DNA of 64,000 nt. It comes from Bacillus sp. DNRA2 (GTDB lineage Bacteria; Bacillota; Bacilli; Bacillales; Cytobacillaceae). The translations under genes and the position numbers were made by a program. The notes under the pieces were generated by a model. That model searched no databases. It had not been told where the DNA came from and worked only from the letters and a program-made list of their open reading frames with translations. Shown in pieces: positions 15,637-24,186 of the stretch (its first letter is position 1; every line of letters begins with the position of its first letter). The stretch lies in assembly GCF_012843265.1 (NCBI RefSeq), contig NZ_JABAIT010000006.1, positions 1 to 64,000 of the forward strand. The letters run 5' to 3'.

Positions 15637-17748
15637 ATGAACGGACTGCTTTGGGTAAACTTAATTGCCTTCTTAGCCGTAACCGCTTACGCTGTGAGCT
15701 TGTTTGTTTACGTTGTTAAGACCAGAATTACCTACATCAAGCTCGGTAAAAAAGAAGAGTTTGATAACAATGTCAAAGCAAGACTCGACAAAATCTGGGT
15801 CAATGTATTTGGACAAACAAAATTGATGAAGGACAAGAAAAGTGGAATCATGCACATTATGTTCTTTTATGGGTTCTTACTTGTCCAACTTGGAGCAATT
15901 GATTTTATTATTAAGGGGATCACGCCAGGTGCACATCTTCCACTAGGACCCCTGTATCCTGCATTTAACTTCTTCCAGGAAGTTGTCACCCTAATTATTT
16001 TAGTTGCGGTGGTATGGGCGTTTTATCGTCGTTATATTGAAAAGCTTGTGCGCTTAAAGCGCGGGTTTAAAAACGGACTTGTCTTAATTTTTATCGGTGG
16101 ATTAATGTTATCTGTTTTACTTGGAAATGGAATGGGAATGATCTGGCATGGCCATGAGGCTTCTTGGTCCGAGCCAATTGCTTCGTCAATTGGAACAGTT
16201 CTCGCTGGAATCGGTGAGACCGCTGCGATCGTCGTGTTTTATATTGCATGGTGGGCACATTTATTATTTTTACTAACATTCCTTGTTTATGTACCACAAG
16301 GTAAACACATGCATTTAATCGCAGGACCTGCAAATGTTTATTTGAACCGTCTTGATAAGCCGGGCAAATTGAAAAAAATCAACTTTGAAGATGAGTCACA
16401 GGAATCATTCGGAGTTGGAAAAATCGAAGACTTTACTCAACTACAACTAGTTGACCTATATGCTTGTGTGGAATGTGGTCGCTGTACCAATATGTGTCCG
16501 GCAACCGGAACAGGTAAAATGCTATCACCAATGGATCTCATGTTAAAATTACGCGATCATTTAACAAACCATGGCGCTGCAGTGACATCAAAACAGCCAT
16601 GGGTTCCATCGTTTGCCTTCTCTAATACAAAAGGGAATCAATTAGCGTTAGCTGCTGGCAGTCAAGGTGCTGAAGAAGCTGCGGCATCACTTGCCTACTC
16701 ACCAAGTTTAATCGGCGAGGTTATTACTGAAGAAGAAATCTGGGCTTGTACAACTTGCCGTAACTGTGAGGATCAATGTCCAGTTATGAATGAGCATGTT
16801 GAAAAAATCATTGACCTTCGTCGTTATTTGACACTGACAGAAGGTAAATTAGACGCTGATGCTCAGCGAGCAATGACCAATATCGAGCGTCAAGGTAACC
16901 CATGGGGATTAAACCGCAAAGAGCGCGAAAACTGGCGCGACGTTCGCGAGGATGTTGTCGTTCCAACAGTTAAAGAAATGAAAAAAGCAGGCGAAGAATT
17001 CGAATACTTATTCTGGGTAGGCGCAATGGGCTCTTATGACAACCGCAGCCAGAAGATTGCTCTATCTTTTGCAAAGTTATTGAATGAAGCTGGCGTTAAA
17101 TTTGCGATTTTGGGTAGCAAAGAAAAGAACTCTGGTGATACACCACGTCGTCTTGGTAACGAGTTCTTATTCCAAGAATTAGCTCAAGCCAATATCGATG
17201 AGTTCGAAAAGAATGATGTGAAGAAAATCGTGACGATTGACCCGCATGCATTCAATATTTTCAAAAATGAATATCCTGACTTCGGTCTGGAAGCAGAAGT
17301 GTACCATCATACCGAGGTGCTTGCTGAGCTTGTAAAAGCAGGCCGATTGGTACCTAAATTTGAAGTGAACGAGAAAATTACCTTCCATGATTCATGCTAT
17401 TTAGGTCGTTACAATGACGTTTACGATCCGCCACGGGAAATCCTTAAAGCGATTCCAGGCGTACAGCTTGTCGAAATGGAACGTAATCGTGAAACAGGTA
17501 TGTGTTGTGGCGCTGGCGGCGGCTTAATGTGGATGGAGGAAGAAACGGGTCACCGTATCAATGTTGCCAGAACGGAGCAAGCATTAGCTGTGAATCCTTC
17601 TGTTATCAGTGCTGGTTGTCCATATTGCTTAACCATGCTTACAGACGGAACAAAGGCTAAAGAAGTTGAAGAAACCGTTAAAACATACGATGTTGCCGAA
17701 CTACTCGAAAAAGCAGTCTGCGGCGATGAAAAAGAATTGGTTCATTAA
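15637..17748 (+). CDS. fadF: FadF-type iron-sulfur oxidoreductase
   Basis: A 703-residue membrane Fe-S protein, thought to pass electrons from acyl-CoA dehydrogenases/ETF toward the quinone pool in beta-oxidation. The N-terminal third has about five transmembrane segments (NarI/HdrE-like, residues about 5-30, 70-95, 112-130, 150-165, 185-220) with likely haem-ligand histidines. Two CxxCxxCxxxCP clusters follow (CVECGRCTNMCP at about 274-285 and CTTCRNCEDQCP at about 370-381). Two CCG domains end the protein (DSCYLGRYNDVY, GMCCGAGGG, AGCPYCL). The ATG follows AAAGGGGAGTAAAAGG. It has its own FadR-like promoter and is followed by a terminator, so it is regulated with, but transcribed apart from, the thiolase operon. 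Confidence 0.9.
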   Translation: MNGLLWVNLIAFLAVTAYAVSLFVYVVKTRITYIKLGKKEEFDNNVKARLDKIWVNVFGQTKLMKDKKSGIMHIMFFYGFLLVQLGAIDFIIKGITPGAHLPLGPLYPAFNFFQEVVTLIILVAVVWAFYRRYIEKLVRLKRGFKNGLVLIFIGGLMLSVLLGNGMGMIWHGHEASWSEPIASSIGTVLAGIGETAAIVVFYIAWWAHLLFLLTFLVYVPQGKHMHLIAGPANVYLNRLDKPGKLKKINFEDESQESFGVGKIEDFTQLQLVDLYACVECGRCTNMCPATGTGKMLSPMDLMLKLRDHLTNHGAAVTSKQPWVPSFAFSNTKGNQLALAAGSQGAEEAAASLAYSPSLIGEVITEEEIWACTTCRNCEDQCPVMNEHVEKIIDLRRYLTLTEGKLDADAQRAMTNIERQGNPWGLNRKERENWRDVREDVVVPTVKEMKKAGEEFEYLFWVGAMGSYDNRSQKIALSFAKLLNEAGVKFAILGSKEKNSGDTPRRLGNEFLFQELAQANIDEFEKNDVKKIVTIDPHAFNIFKNEYPDFGLEAEVYHHTEVLAELVKAGRLVPKFEVNEKITFHDSCYLGRYNDVYDPPREILKAIPGVQLVEMERNRETGMCCGAGGGLMWMEEETGHRINVARTEQALAVNPSVISAGCPYCLTMLTDGTKAKEVEETVKTYDVAELLEKAVCGDEKELVH

Positions 17749-17845
17749 ACCTTTGAAAGATTTCTAGAGCAACTAAATTGTTTTTTGGCGGAACAAGTTT
17801 TCGACAGAATGTTTGAAAGTGTAACAAGATTTTTAATGTGAAAAT

Positions 17846-17896
17846 GAAGGGAAGGCCTGAAAATCATAGCATGATACAGCTGCCTTCCTTCCTTTT
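17846..17896 (+). terminator. Terminator of fadF
   Basis: GGGAAGGC pairs with GCCTTCCTT around a 30-base loop that contains a smaller ATCATAGCATGAT hairpin, followed by CCTTTTCC. The T-run is poor, so confidence is moderate. Confidence 0.55.
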
Positions 17897-18030
17897 CCAC
17901 AGTAACTGTAAAATAATGTCGAATACTTAATATTTAGAATTTTTAGGTAAGTGATATAATTTGGCTTGTTCCCAAAATAAGATAGTTGTAAGGAAATATT
18001 TCAAGAGCTCCACTAGCAAGGATATTTTTT

Positions 18031-18057
18031 TTGACAAGCAGCCGAGCGAGCGTTCAG
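18031..18057 (+). promoter_or_regulatory. Candidate thiolase-operon promoter with FadR-like operator
   Basis: TTGACA at 18031-18036 followed by CGAGCGAGCGTTCA at 18043-18056, a diverged version of the 14-bp palindrome in front of fadF. No clean -10 hexamer is seen at the usual distance. The other part of the 17749-18133 gap holds the fadF terminator and AT-rich sequence. Confidence 0.45.
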
Positions 18058-18133
18058 TCGCTTTAACGGATTAATGAAATGTATAGACAAGAGAAATAGA
18101 AAATTAATTGGGAAATAAGGGGTGGAAAGAAAT

Positions 18134-19321
18134 ATGGCAAGAACAGTTATCGTTGGTGGAAAAAGAACTCCATTTGGAAAATTCGGTGGCGGCTTAAGCG
18201 GACTAAAAGCTGTAGAACTTGGTGGAATCGCTGTCAAAGCAGCGCTAGAGGATGCAGGCGTTAGCCCAGAGCAAGTGGATGAATTGATCTTGGGAACAGT
18301 TCTTCAAGGCGGGCAAGGACAAATTCCTTCACGCCAGGCATCGAAATTGGCAGGACTACCATGGGAAGTACAAACAGAAACAATCAATAAGGTTTGTGCA
18401 TCAGGAATGAGAGCCGTAACACTTGCTGATCAAATCATTCGCGTAGGTGACGCTGAAGTAATCGTTGCCGGTGGAATGGAATCAATGAGCAATGCACCAT
18501 ATTTTCTCTCGGAAGCACGTTGGGGCCTTCGCATGAATGACAACCAAGTCAAGGACTTAATGGTCCATGACGGTCTAACTTGCAGCTTTACCGGTGTACA
18601 TATGGGATCATACGGAAACGGTACAGCAATCGACTACGACCTTAGCCGTGAAGAACAAGATGCTTGGGCATACCGCAGCCATGTGAGAGCGCTCGAAGCG
18701 ATTGATTCAGGAAGATTTGCAGAAGAGATTGTTACCGTCGAAGTTCCACAAAAGAAAGGCGAGCCAAAGATTGTCGAGCACGATGAGTGTCCACGCCGAG
18801 ATACTTCTTTAGAAAAATTAGCTAAGCTTGGACCGGCCTTTAATAACGCTGGTACGATCACAGCTGGAAATGCACCGGGCGTAAATGATGGCGCTTGTGC
18901 CTTGGTATTAATGAGTGAAGACCGTGCTAGCCAAGAGGGGATCACACCTGAAGCATACATCCTTGGCCATGTCGCACTAGCGATAGAGCCTCAGCAATTT
19001 CCAATTAGCCCAGGTATCGCAATCAATGAATTGCTTAAGAAAACTGGCAGAAGCTTAGAAGAAATTGACTTAATCGAAATTAATGAAGCCTTTGCAGCCG
19101 TTTGCTTGGCTAGCAACAAAATCGCAGGTCTAGACCCAGAAAAGGTTAATGTTAACGGAAGTGCCGTTGCCTTAGGTCATCCAATCGGAGCAAGCGGTGC
19201 CAGAATCATCCTAACACTAGTCCATGAACTAAAACGTCGCGGTGGCGGCCTAGGAATTGCCTCCATTTGCTCAGGCGGCGGCCAAGGCGATGCAGTGTTA
19301 ATTGAAGTACCGAAACAATAA
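18134..19321 (+). CDS. Acetyl-CoA C-acyltransferase (thiolase)
   Basis: Catalyses thiolytic cleavage or condensation of acetoacetyl-/3-ketoacyl-CoA. The 395-residue protein has the nucleophile Cys88 in [11 protein letters not shown], the NEAFAAV loop, the His of [10 protein letters not shown] (about 350) and the acid/base Cys of ICSGGGQG (about 380). The ATG at 18134 is used because AAGGGGTGG lies eight bases upstream; the in-frame GTG at 18122 is inside that sequence. It is the first gene of a cluster (thiolase, Hbd, two acyl-CoA dehydrogenases, regulator, IcmF). The match to short-chain acetyl-CoA acetyltransferases (MmgA/AtoB type) is better than to long-chain FadA, but this is by eye. Confidence 0.9.
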   Translation: MARTVIVGGKRTPFGKFGGGLSGLKAVELGGIAVKAALEDAGVSPEQVDELILGTVLQGGQGQIPSRQASKLAGLPWEVQTETINKVCASGMRAVTLADQIIRVGDAEVIVAGGMESMSNAPYFLSEARWGLRMNDNQVKDLMVHDGLTCSFTGVHMGSYGNGTAIDYDLSREEQDAWAYRSHVRALEAIDSGRFAEEIVTVEVPQKKGEPKIVEHDECPRRDTSLEKLAKLGPAFNNAGTITAGNAPGVNDGACALVLMSEDRASQEGITPEAYILGHVALAIEPQQFPISPGIAINELLKKTGRSLEEIDLIEINEAFAAVCLASNKIAGLDPEKVNVNGSAVALGHPIGASGARIILTLVHELKRRGGGLGIASICSGGGQGDAVLIEVPKQ

Positions 19322-19337
19322 TAAGATATTTGCTTAA

Positions 19338-19756
19338 GTTGATTGGAGCAGAAGGTGTGAGACTCCTGCATAGGTTCAAAATACGAATAGGAATTCGAAA
19401 AAAATGAACTTATGAAGGGCTTATGAGTTCAAAACACATACAGAAATTCGAAGAAATGAACTTATGAAGGGCTTATGAGTTCAAAACACATACAAAAATT
19501 CGAAGAAATGAACTTATGAAGAGCTCATGAGTTCAAATCACATACAAAGATTCGAAGAAATGAACTTATGAAGAGTTCATGAGTTCAAAACACATACAGA
19601 AATTCGAAGAAATGAACTTATGAAGGGCTTATGAGTTCAAAACACATACAGGAATTCGAAGAAATGAACTTATGAAGGGCTTATGAGTTCAAATCACATA
19701 CAGAATTCTTAGAAATGAACTTATGAGGAAAGCGAAGCGCCCGGAGCGGAAATCAA
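19338..19756 (+). repeat. Family B element split by a tandem array
   Basis: The left part GTTGATTGGAGCAGAAGG...GAGACTCCTGC lies at 19338-19369. The matching right part GAAAGCGAAGCGCCCGG...AATCAAC lies at 19727-19756. In the full copy at 21880 these are separated by about 65 bases; here 357 bases of 52-bp repeats occupy the position. Confidence 0.8.
19370..19725 (+). repeat. 52-bp tandem hairpin array
   Basis: The unit starts (GAACTTATGA) are at 19406, 19458, 19510, 19562, 19614, 19666 and 19717, with spacing 52, 52, 52, 52, 52, 51, plus a half unit on the left. Each unit holds the imperfect palindrome TGAACTTATGAAG...CTTATGAGTTCA followed by an A-rich stretch with CACATACA and ATTCGAAGAAA. 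Copies differ at few positions. It occupies the thiolase-hbd gap inside the operon. Confidence 0.95.
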
Positions 19757-19835
19757 CCATGCACAAAATAAATTTATTTTTAAAATAACAATCACACTAC
19801 GCGCCTAAGCGCATATCGAATTAAGGAGGATACAA

Positions 19836-20687
19836 ATGAACGTTCAAACAATTATGGTAATCGGAGCAGGCCAAATGGGCTCAGGGATTGCTCAAGTATG
19901 TGCCCAAGCAGGCTACAAAGTATTCCTAAATGACCTAAAACAAGAATTCGTTGAGCGCGGTCTTGGCGGAATCAGCAAAAACCTTTCTCGCAACGTCGAA
20001 AAAGGACGCATCACAGCTGAAACACGCGACGGCATCCTAGCAAACATCACTCCATCTACTAATCTACAAGACGCAGCCAAAGTTGACCTTGTCATCGAAG
20101 CAGCGGTAGAAAATATGGAAATCAAATCAAAAATCTTCGCTCAACTTGATGAAATCACACCAGCTCACACGATCTTAGCGAGCAACACATCATCTCTACC
20201 AATCACTGAAATCGCTGCTGCAACAAAGCGTCCAGAGAAAGTAATCGGCATGCACTTCATGAATCCAGTTCCTGTCATGAAACTTGTTGAAATCATTCGC
20301 GGCTTAGCTACAGCTGATGAAGTGTACCAAGCAATCGAAGATATGACAAAAACTTTGGAAAAGGTTCCAGTTGAAGTAAATGATGCTCCTGGCTTCATTT
20401 CAAACCGTATCCTATTACCAATGATCAACGAAGCGATTTATGCCCTTCATGAAGGCGTCGCTACAGTTGAGGCGATTGACGAGGTTATGAAACTCGGTAT
20501 GAACCATCCAATGGGACCACTTACACTTGCTGATTTTATCGGCTTAGATACATGTCTTTACATCATGGAAACATTGCACGAAGGCTTCGGTGACGACAAA
20601 TATCGCCCTTGTCCATTGTTACGCAAATATGTAAAGGCTGGCTGGTATGGTAAGAAATCCGGCCGCGGTTTCTACGTCTATGAGTAA
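19836..20687 (+). CDS. 3-hydroxybutyryl-CoA dehydrogenase
   Basis: NAD(P)-dependent oxidation of 3-hydroxyacyl-CoA to 3-ketoacyl-CoA, the step before the thiolase. The 283-residue protein has the Rossmann motif [20 protein letters not shown] at residues 7-26, the catalytic His/Glu region [17 protein letters not shown] (about 137-153) and [12 protein letters not shown] (about 184-195). The C-terminal domain ends [11 protein letters not shown], typical of Hbd/MmgB. The ATG follows AAGGAGGATACAA. The next gene starts 35 bases downstream. No enoyl-CoA hydratase is present in this cluster, so that step must be encoded elsewhere. Confidence 0.93.
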   Translation: MNVQTIMVIGAGQMGSGIAQVCAQAGYKVFLNDLKQEFVERGLGGISKNLSRNVEKGRITAETRDGILANITPSTNLQDAAKVDLVIEAAVENMEIKSKIFAQLDEITPAHTILASNTSSLPITEIAAATKRPEKVIGMHFMNPVPVMKLVEIIRGLATADEVYQAIEDMTKTLEKVPVEVNDAPGFISNRILLPMINEAIYALHEGVATVEAIDEVMKLGMNHPMGPLTLADFIGLDTCLYIMETLHEGFGDDKYRPCPLLRKYVKAGWYGKKSGRGFYVYE

Positions 20688-20721
20688 GGCGGTCGTTACA
20701 TTAAATCAGGAGGGAATGGCG

Positions 20722-21858
20722 TTGAACCTGAAGTTTACCGACGAGCAGGAAATGATGCGCAGCATGGTTCGCGATTTTGCCAAACAAGAGATCACTCCCT
20801 TTATTGAAAAAATGGAACAAGGCCACTTTCCGCGTGAAATTTTAACAAAAATGGGCGAGCTGGGCTTAATGGGAATTCCTGTCCCTGAAAGCTTAGGTGG
20901 CGCGGAAATGGATTTTATTTCCTATATTATTGCGATTAATGAGCTATCAAAAGTAAGCGCTACAATTGGTGTTATCCTTTCAGTTCATACATCGGTAGGA
21001 ACCAATCCAATTGTTTATTTTGGCACAGACGAGCAAAAGCAAAAATTTGTACCGAAGCTGGCTTCGGGCGAATATTTAGGCGCATTTTGCTTAACTGAGC
21101 CACAAGCAGGGTCCGATGCGAGCGGAATTAAGACGCGCGCAGTCAAGGACGGCGATGAGTACGTCCTGAACGGATCAAAGATTTTCATTACAAATGGCGG
21201 GGAAGCCGACGTTTATATCACATTTGCGGTAACCGACCCGACCCTCGGCACTAAGGGTATCAGCGCCTTTATTGTTGAAAAAAATACACCAGGCTTCATC
21301 GTTGGCAAGGATGAGCATAAAATGGGTCTTCATGGTTCAAGAACTGTTCAGCTAACGTTTGAAAATATGAGAGTGCCAGCTAGCAACCTGCTTGGCAAGG
21401 AGGGCGAAGGTTTTAAAATTGCCATGTCCAACCTAGATGTCGGCCGGATTGGGATTGCCTCTCAAGCGCTTGGAATCGCTGAAGCGGCTTTGGAAGCAGC
21501 TACTGAGTATGCAAAAACACGCTACCAATTTGGTAAGCCAATTGCGGCCCAACAAGGCTTAGGCTTTAAGTTGGCTGACATGGCAACAAGCGTTGAAGCT
21601 GCAAGATTATTAGTCTATCGCGCTGCTGACTTGCGGGCGAAAGGCCTTCCATGTGGCAAAGAGGCTTCAATGGCGAAGTTATTTGCTTCAAGAACAGCAG
21701 TTGAAGTCACAACTGAAGCTATCCAAGTTTTTGGTGGCTACGGCTACACCGAGGACTATCCAGTTGAGCGCTATTTCCGTGATGCCAAAATCACCGAAAT
21801 CTACGAAGGCACAAGCGAAATCCAACGCCTCGTAATCAGCAAACATTTAACGAAATAA
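20722..21858 (+). CDS. acdA: Acyl-CoA dehydrogenase 1
   Basis: FAD-dependent alpha,beta-dehydrogenation of acyl-CoA, passing electrons to ETF. The 378-residue protein shows the family motifs [13 protein letters not shown] (about 125-137), [16 protein letters not shown] (about 155-170), [23 protein letters not shown] (about 339-361) and [11 protein letters not shown], whose Glu is the catalytic base. The start is the TTG at 20722: it is eight bases after AGGAGGG, and gives [10 protein letters not shown], aligning residue for residue with the start of the second paralogue ([10 protein letters not shown]). The ATG at 20716 is too close to the ribosome binding site. Substrate length is not readable; short/branched-chain is likely from context. 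Confidence 0.9.
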   Translation: MNLKFTDEQEMMRSMVRDFAKQEITPFIEKMEQGHFPREILTKMGELGLMGIPVPESLGGAEMDFISYIIAINELSKVSATIGVILSVHTSVGTNPIVYFGTDEQKQKFVPKLASGEYLGAFCLTEPQAGSDASGIKTRAVKDGDEYVLNGSKIFITNGGEADVYITFAVTDPTLGTKGISAFIVEKNTPGFIVGKDEHKMGLHGSRTVQLTFENMRVPASNLLGKEGEGFKIAMSNLDVGRIGIASQALGIAEAALEAATEYAKTRYQFGKPIAAQQGLGFKLADMATSVEAARLLVYRAADLRAKGLPCGKEASMAKLFASRTAVEVTTEAIQVFGGYGYTEDYPVERYFRDAKITEIYEGTSEIQRLVISKHLTK

Positions 21859-21879
21859 GGGAAGTTGAATTTGCCTAGA

Positions 21880-22005
21880 GTTGATTGGAGCGGAAGGTGC
21901 GAGACTCCTGCGGGAGCAAAGGTCTCGTGAGACCCCACAGGCGCAAAGCGCCGAGGAGGCTCACGGGCCGCCCGCGGAAAGCGAGCGCCTGAAGCGGAAA
22001 TCAAC
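21880..22005 (+). repeat. Family B repeat, full-length copy
   Basis: A 126-bp element from GTTGATTGGAGCGGAAGG to GAAGCGGAAATCAAC, with terminal inverted GTTGATT/AATCAAC. Internal hairpins include GGTCTCGTGAGACC, GGCGCAAAGCGCC and GAGGAGGCTC/GGGAG pairings. It fills the gap between the two acyl-CoA dehydrogenase genes. Confidence 0.9.
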
Positions 22006-22091
22006 GGCCAATTTCAATGCGAAACCTAAGTAGCTACATAGTTCACATTTAACATACATCAAATAATTTTATCCAAATGGGGGAAGTAACA

Positions 22092-23231
22092 ATGAATTTC
22101 CAATTAACTGAAGAACATGAAATGATTCGTAAAATGGTACGCGACTTTGCTCGCAATGAAGTAGCTCCAAGTGCTGCAGAACGTGATGAAAATGAGCGCT
22201 TTGACCGTGAAATTTTTGACAAAATGGCTGAGCTTGGCCTAACAGGTATCCCTTGGCCAGAACAATACGGCGGAATCGGTAGTGACTACCTAGCATACTG
22301 TATCGCTGTAGAAGAACTATCTCGCGTATGTGCTTCAACAGGGGTTACACTTTCAGCTCACACATCATTAGCTGGATGGCCAATCTTCAAATTCGGTAAC
22401 GAAGAACAAAAACAAAAATACCTACGCCCAATGGCTGAAGGTAAAAGCATTGGCGGCTACGGCTTAACTGAGCCAGGCAGCGGTTCTGATGCAGGTGGAA
22501 TGAGAACAACAGCTCGTCGTGATGGCGACCACTACGTATTAAACGGTTCAAAAATCTTCATCACAAATGGCGGCGTAGCTGACATCTATGTTGTATTTGC
22601 GTTAACAGATCCAGAAAACAAACAAAAAGGCACAAGCGCATTCATCGTTGAAGCTGGATTCAAAGGCTTCTCAGTAGGTAAAAAGGAAAAGAAATTAGGA
22701 ATTCGTTCATCACCTACAACTGAAATCATTTTCGAAGAGTGCCGTGTTCCTGCTGAAAACCTACTAGGTCAAGAAGGTGATGGCTTCAAAATTGCGATGA
22801 TGACTCTTGATGGCGGCCGTAACGGTATCGCAGCGCAAGCGGTTGGTATCGCTCAAGGTGCGCTTGATGCAGCAATCGATTACGCAAAAGAGCGTGTTCA
22901 ATTCGGTAAGCCTATCGCAATGCAACAAGGTGTTGGCTTCAAATTAGCTGACATGGCTACTAGCGTTGAGGCATCAAGACTATTAACTTACCAAGCTGCA
23001 TGGTTAGAATCTAAAGGTCTTCCATATGGTAAAGAATCGGCAATGTCTAAGCTATTTGCTGGCGACACTGCAATGAAGGTAACGACTGATGCAGTTCAAA
23101 TCTTCGGTGGCTATGGCTATACAAAAGATTACCCAGTAGAGCGTTTCATGCGTGATGCAAAAATCACTCAAATCTACGAAGGAACTCAAGAAATCCAACG
23201 TCTAGTTATTTCACGTATGGTAACGAAGTAA
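22092..23231 (+). CDS. Acyl-CoA dehydrogenase 2
   Basis: A paralogue of the preceding gene, 379 residues, with the same motifs: [13 protein letters not shown] (about 125-137), [39 protein letters not shown] and [11 protein letters not shown] containing the catalytic Glu. The ATG at 22092 follows GGGGGGAAG by three to six bases; an upstream ATG at 22077 lies before that site. Two dehydrogenases in one operon suggest different chain-length or branch preference, such as butyryl-CoA against isobutyryl/2-methylbutyryl-CoA, which would fit IcmF downstream. That division is inference. It is followed by a hairpin array. Confidence 0.92.
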   Translation: MNFQLTEEHEMIRKMVRDFARNEVAPSAAERDENERFDREIFDKMAELGLTGIPWPEQYGGIGSDYLAYCIAVEELSRVCASTGVTLSAHTSLAGWPIFKFGNEEQKQKYLRPMAEGKSIGGYGLTEPGSGSDAGGMRTTARRDGDHYVLNGSKIFITNGGVADIYVVFALTDPENKQKGTSAFIVEAGFKGFSVGKKEKKLGIRSSPTTEIIFEECRVPAENLLGQEGDGFKIAMMTLDGGRNGIAAQAVGIAQGALDAAIDYAKERVQFGKPIAMQQGVGFKLADMATSVEASRLLTYQAAWLESKGLPYGKESAMSKLFAGDTAMKVTTDAVQIFGGYGYTKDYPVERFMRDAKITQIYEGTQEIQRLVISRMVTK

Positions 23232-23274
23232 TTTAGATTTTTAAGGGATAAAACAGGGGATCAATTACTTAAAA

Positions 23275-23455
23275 GTGTCCCTATGAATCTTTCATAGGGA
23301 CACAATCCTTGTAAAAATAAGTCAAAGTGTCCTTATGACCCAGTCATAAGGACAAAAACAGGACGAAAACAACCAAAAATGTCCGTATGACCCAGTTATA
23401 AGGACAAAAACAGGACGAAAAAACAAAAAGTGTCCGTATGACCTCGAAATAGTAG
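23275..23455 (+). repeat. 52-bp tandem hairpin array
   Basis: GTCC followed by C/T/GTATGA begins at 23277, 23329, 23381 and 23432 (52, 52, 51 bp). Each of the first three units makes a hairpin, e.g. TGTCCTTATGAC-CCA-GTCATAAGGACA, followed by an A-rich spacer with AACAGGACGAAAA. The layout (27-base hairpin, 25-base A-rich spacer) matches the 19.4-kb array although the sequence differs. The first hairpin (GTGTCCCTATGAA/TTCATAGGGACAC) could also terminate the dehydrogenase transcript. Confidence 0.9.
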
Positions 23456-23535
23456 ACTCTAACCAAGTCACAGTAAAAAACCAACACAAAAGCCTACCCA
23501 AAAACTGCATAGGACGGTATAAAGGCGGTGGAATC

Positions 23536-24186
23536 ATGAAAAAGCGTGAAGTGCATGCATCTGTGAAGGATGAACGTCTTGTTAAGATAAGGCGGAACCA
23601 AATGATAAAAAGCGCTATTGCTCTTTTTAAAGAAAAAGGCTTCCACCGAACCACGACAAGAGAAATTGCCAGGGAAGCCGGCTTTAGTATCGGCACCCTC
23701 TATGAATATATCAGATCAAAGGAAGATATTTTGTACCTCGTCTGTGACAATATTTACGATGAAGTTCAGGATAAATTACAAAAGGACTTGGCCTCACACC
23801 AAGGAACCCTTGAAAGCCTGCGACATGGGATTGAAAATTTCTTCCGGATTATGGATGGTGTGCAAGAAGAGGTCCTGGTCATGTACCAGGAAGCCAAATC
23901 GCTTTCAAAGGATGCCTTGCCCTATGTACTAAAGAAGGAAATCGGGATGGTCAGAATGCTTGAAGATGTCATCCAACTTGTCGTTGATAATGGGGAATTA
24001 GCAATGACGCCACAAGAGGTGAACCTTCTAGCCCATAATATCGTCGTCCAGGGCCAAATGTGGGGATTCCGGCGCTGGTCCATCCAAAAGAAGTATCAAC
24101 TTGAAGACTATATAAAAATGCAAACAGATTGGATATTTGAAGGATTAAAAGGATATATCGTTAAAGAACCGGAGGGGAAAAAATGA
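23536..24186 (+). CDS. TetR/AcrR family transcriptional regulator
   Basis: A 216-residue repressor with an N-terminal helix-turn-helix (residues about 20-65: [40 protein letters not shown]) and a ligand-binding C-terminus. It resembles acyl-CoA-responsive TetR regulators such as FadR. Its stop overlaps the icmF start by four bases (ATGA), so it is translationally coupled to icmF. It is a reasonable candidate to bind the two TGAACG-type palindromes at 15520 and 18043, but a separate FadR elsewhere is equally possible. The ATG follows GGCGGTGGAATC. Confidence 0.88.
   Translation: MKKREVHASVKDERLVKIRRNQMIKSAIALFKEKGFHRTTTREIAREAGFSIGTLYEYIRSKEDILYLVCDNIYDEVQDKLQKDLASHQGTLESLRHGIENFFRIMDGVQEEVLVMYQEAKSLSKDALPYVLKKEIGMVRMLEDVIQLVVDNGELAMTPQEVNLLAHNIVVQGQMWGFRRWSIQKKYQLEDYIKMQTDWIFEGLKGYIVKEPEGKK

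Noticed and set aside
19370-19725. Possible CRISPR array
   Set aside because: Units are contiguous and nearly identical over the full 52 bp, with no unique spacers, and no cas genes are in the window. The same holds for the 23.3- and 40.2-kb arrays.
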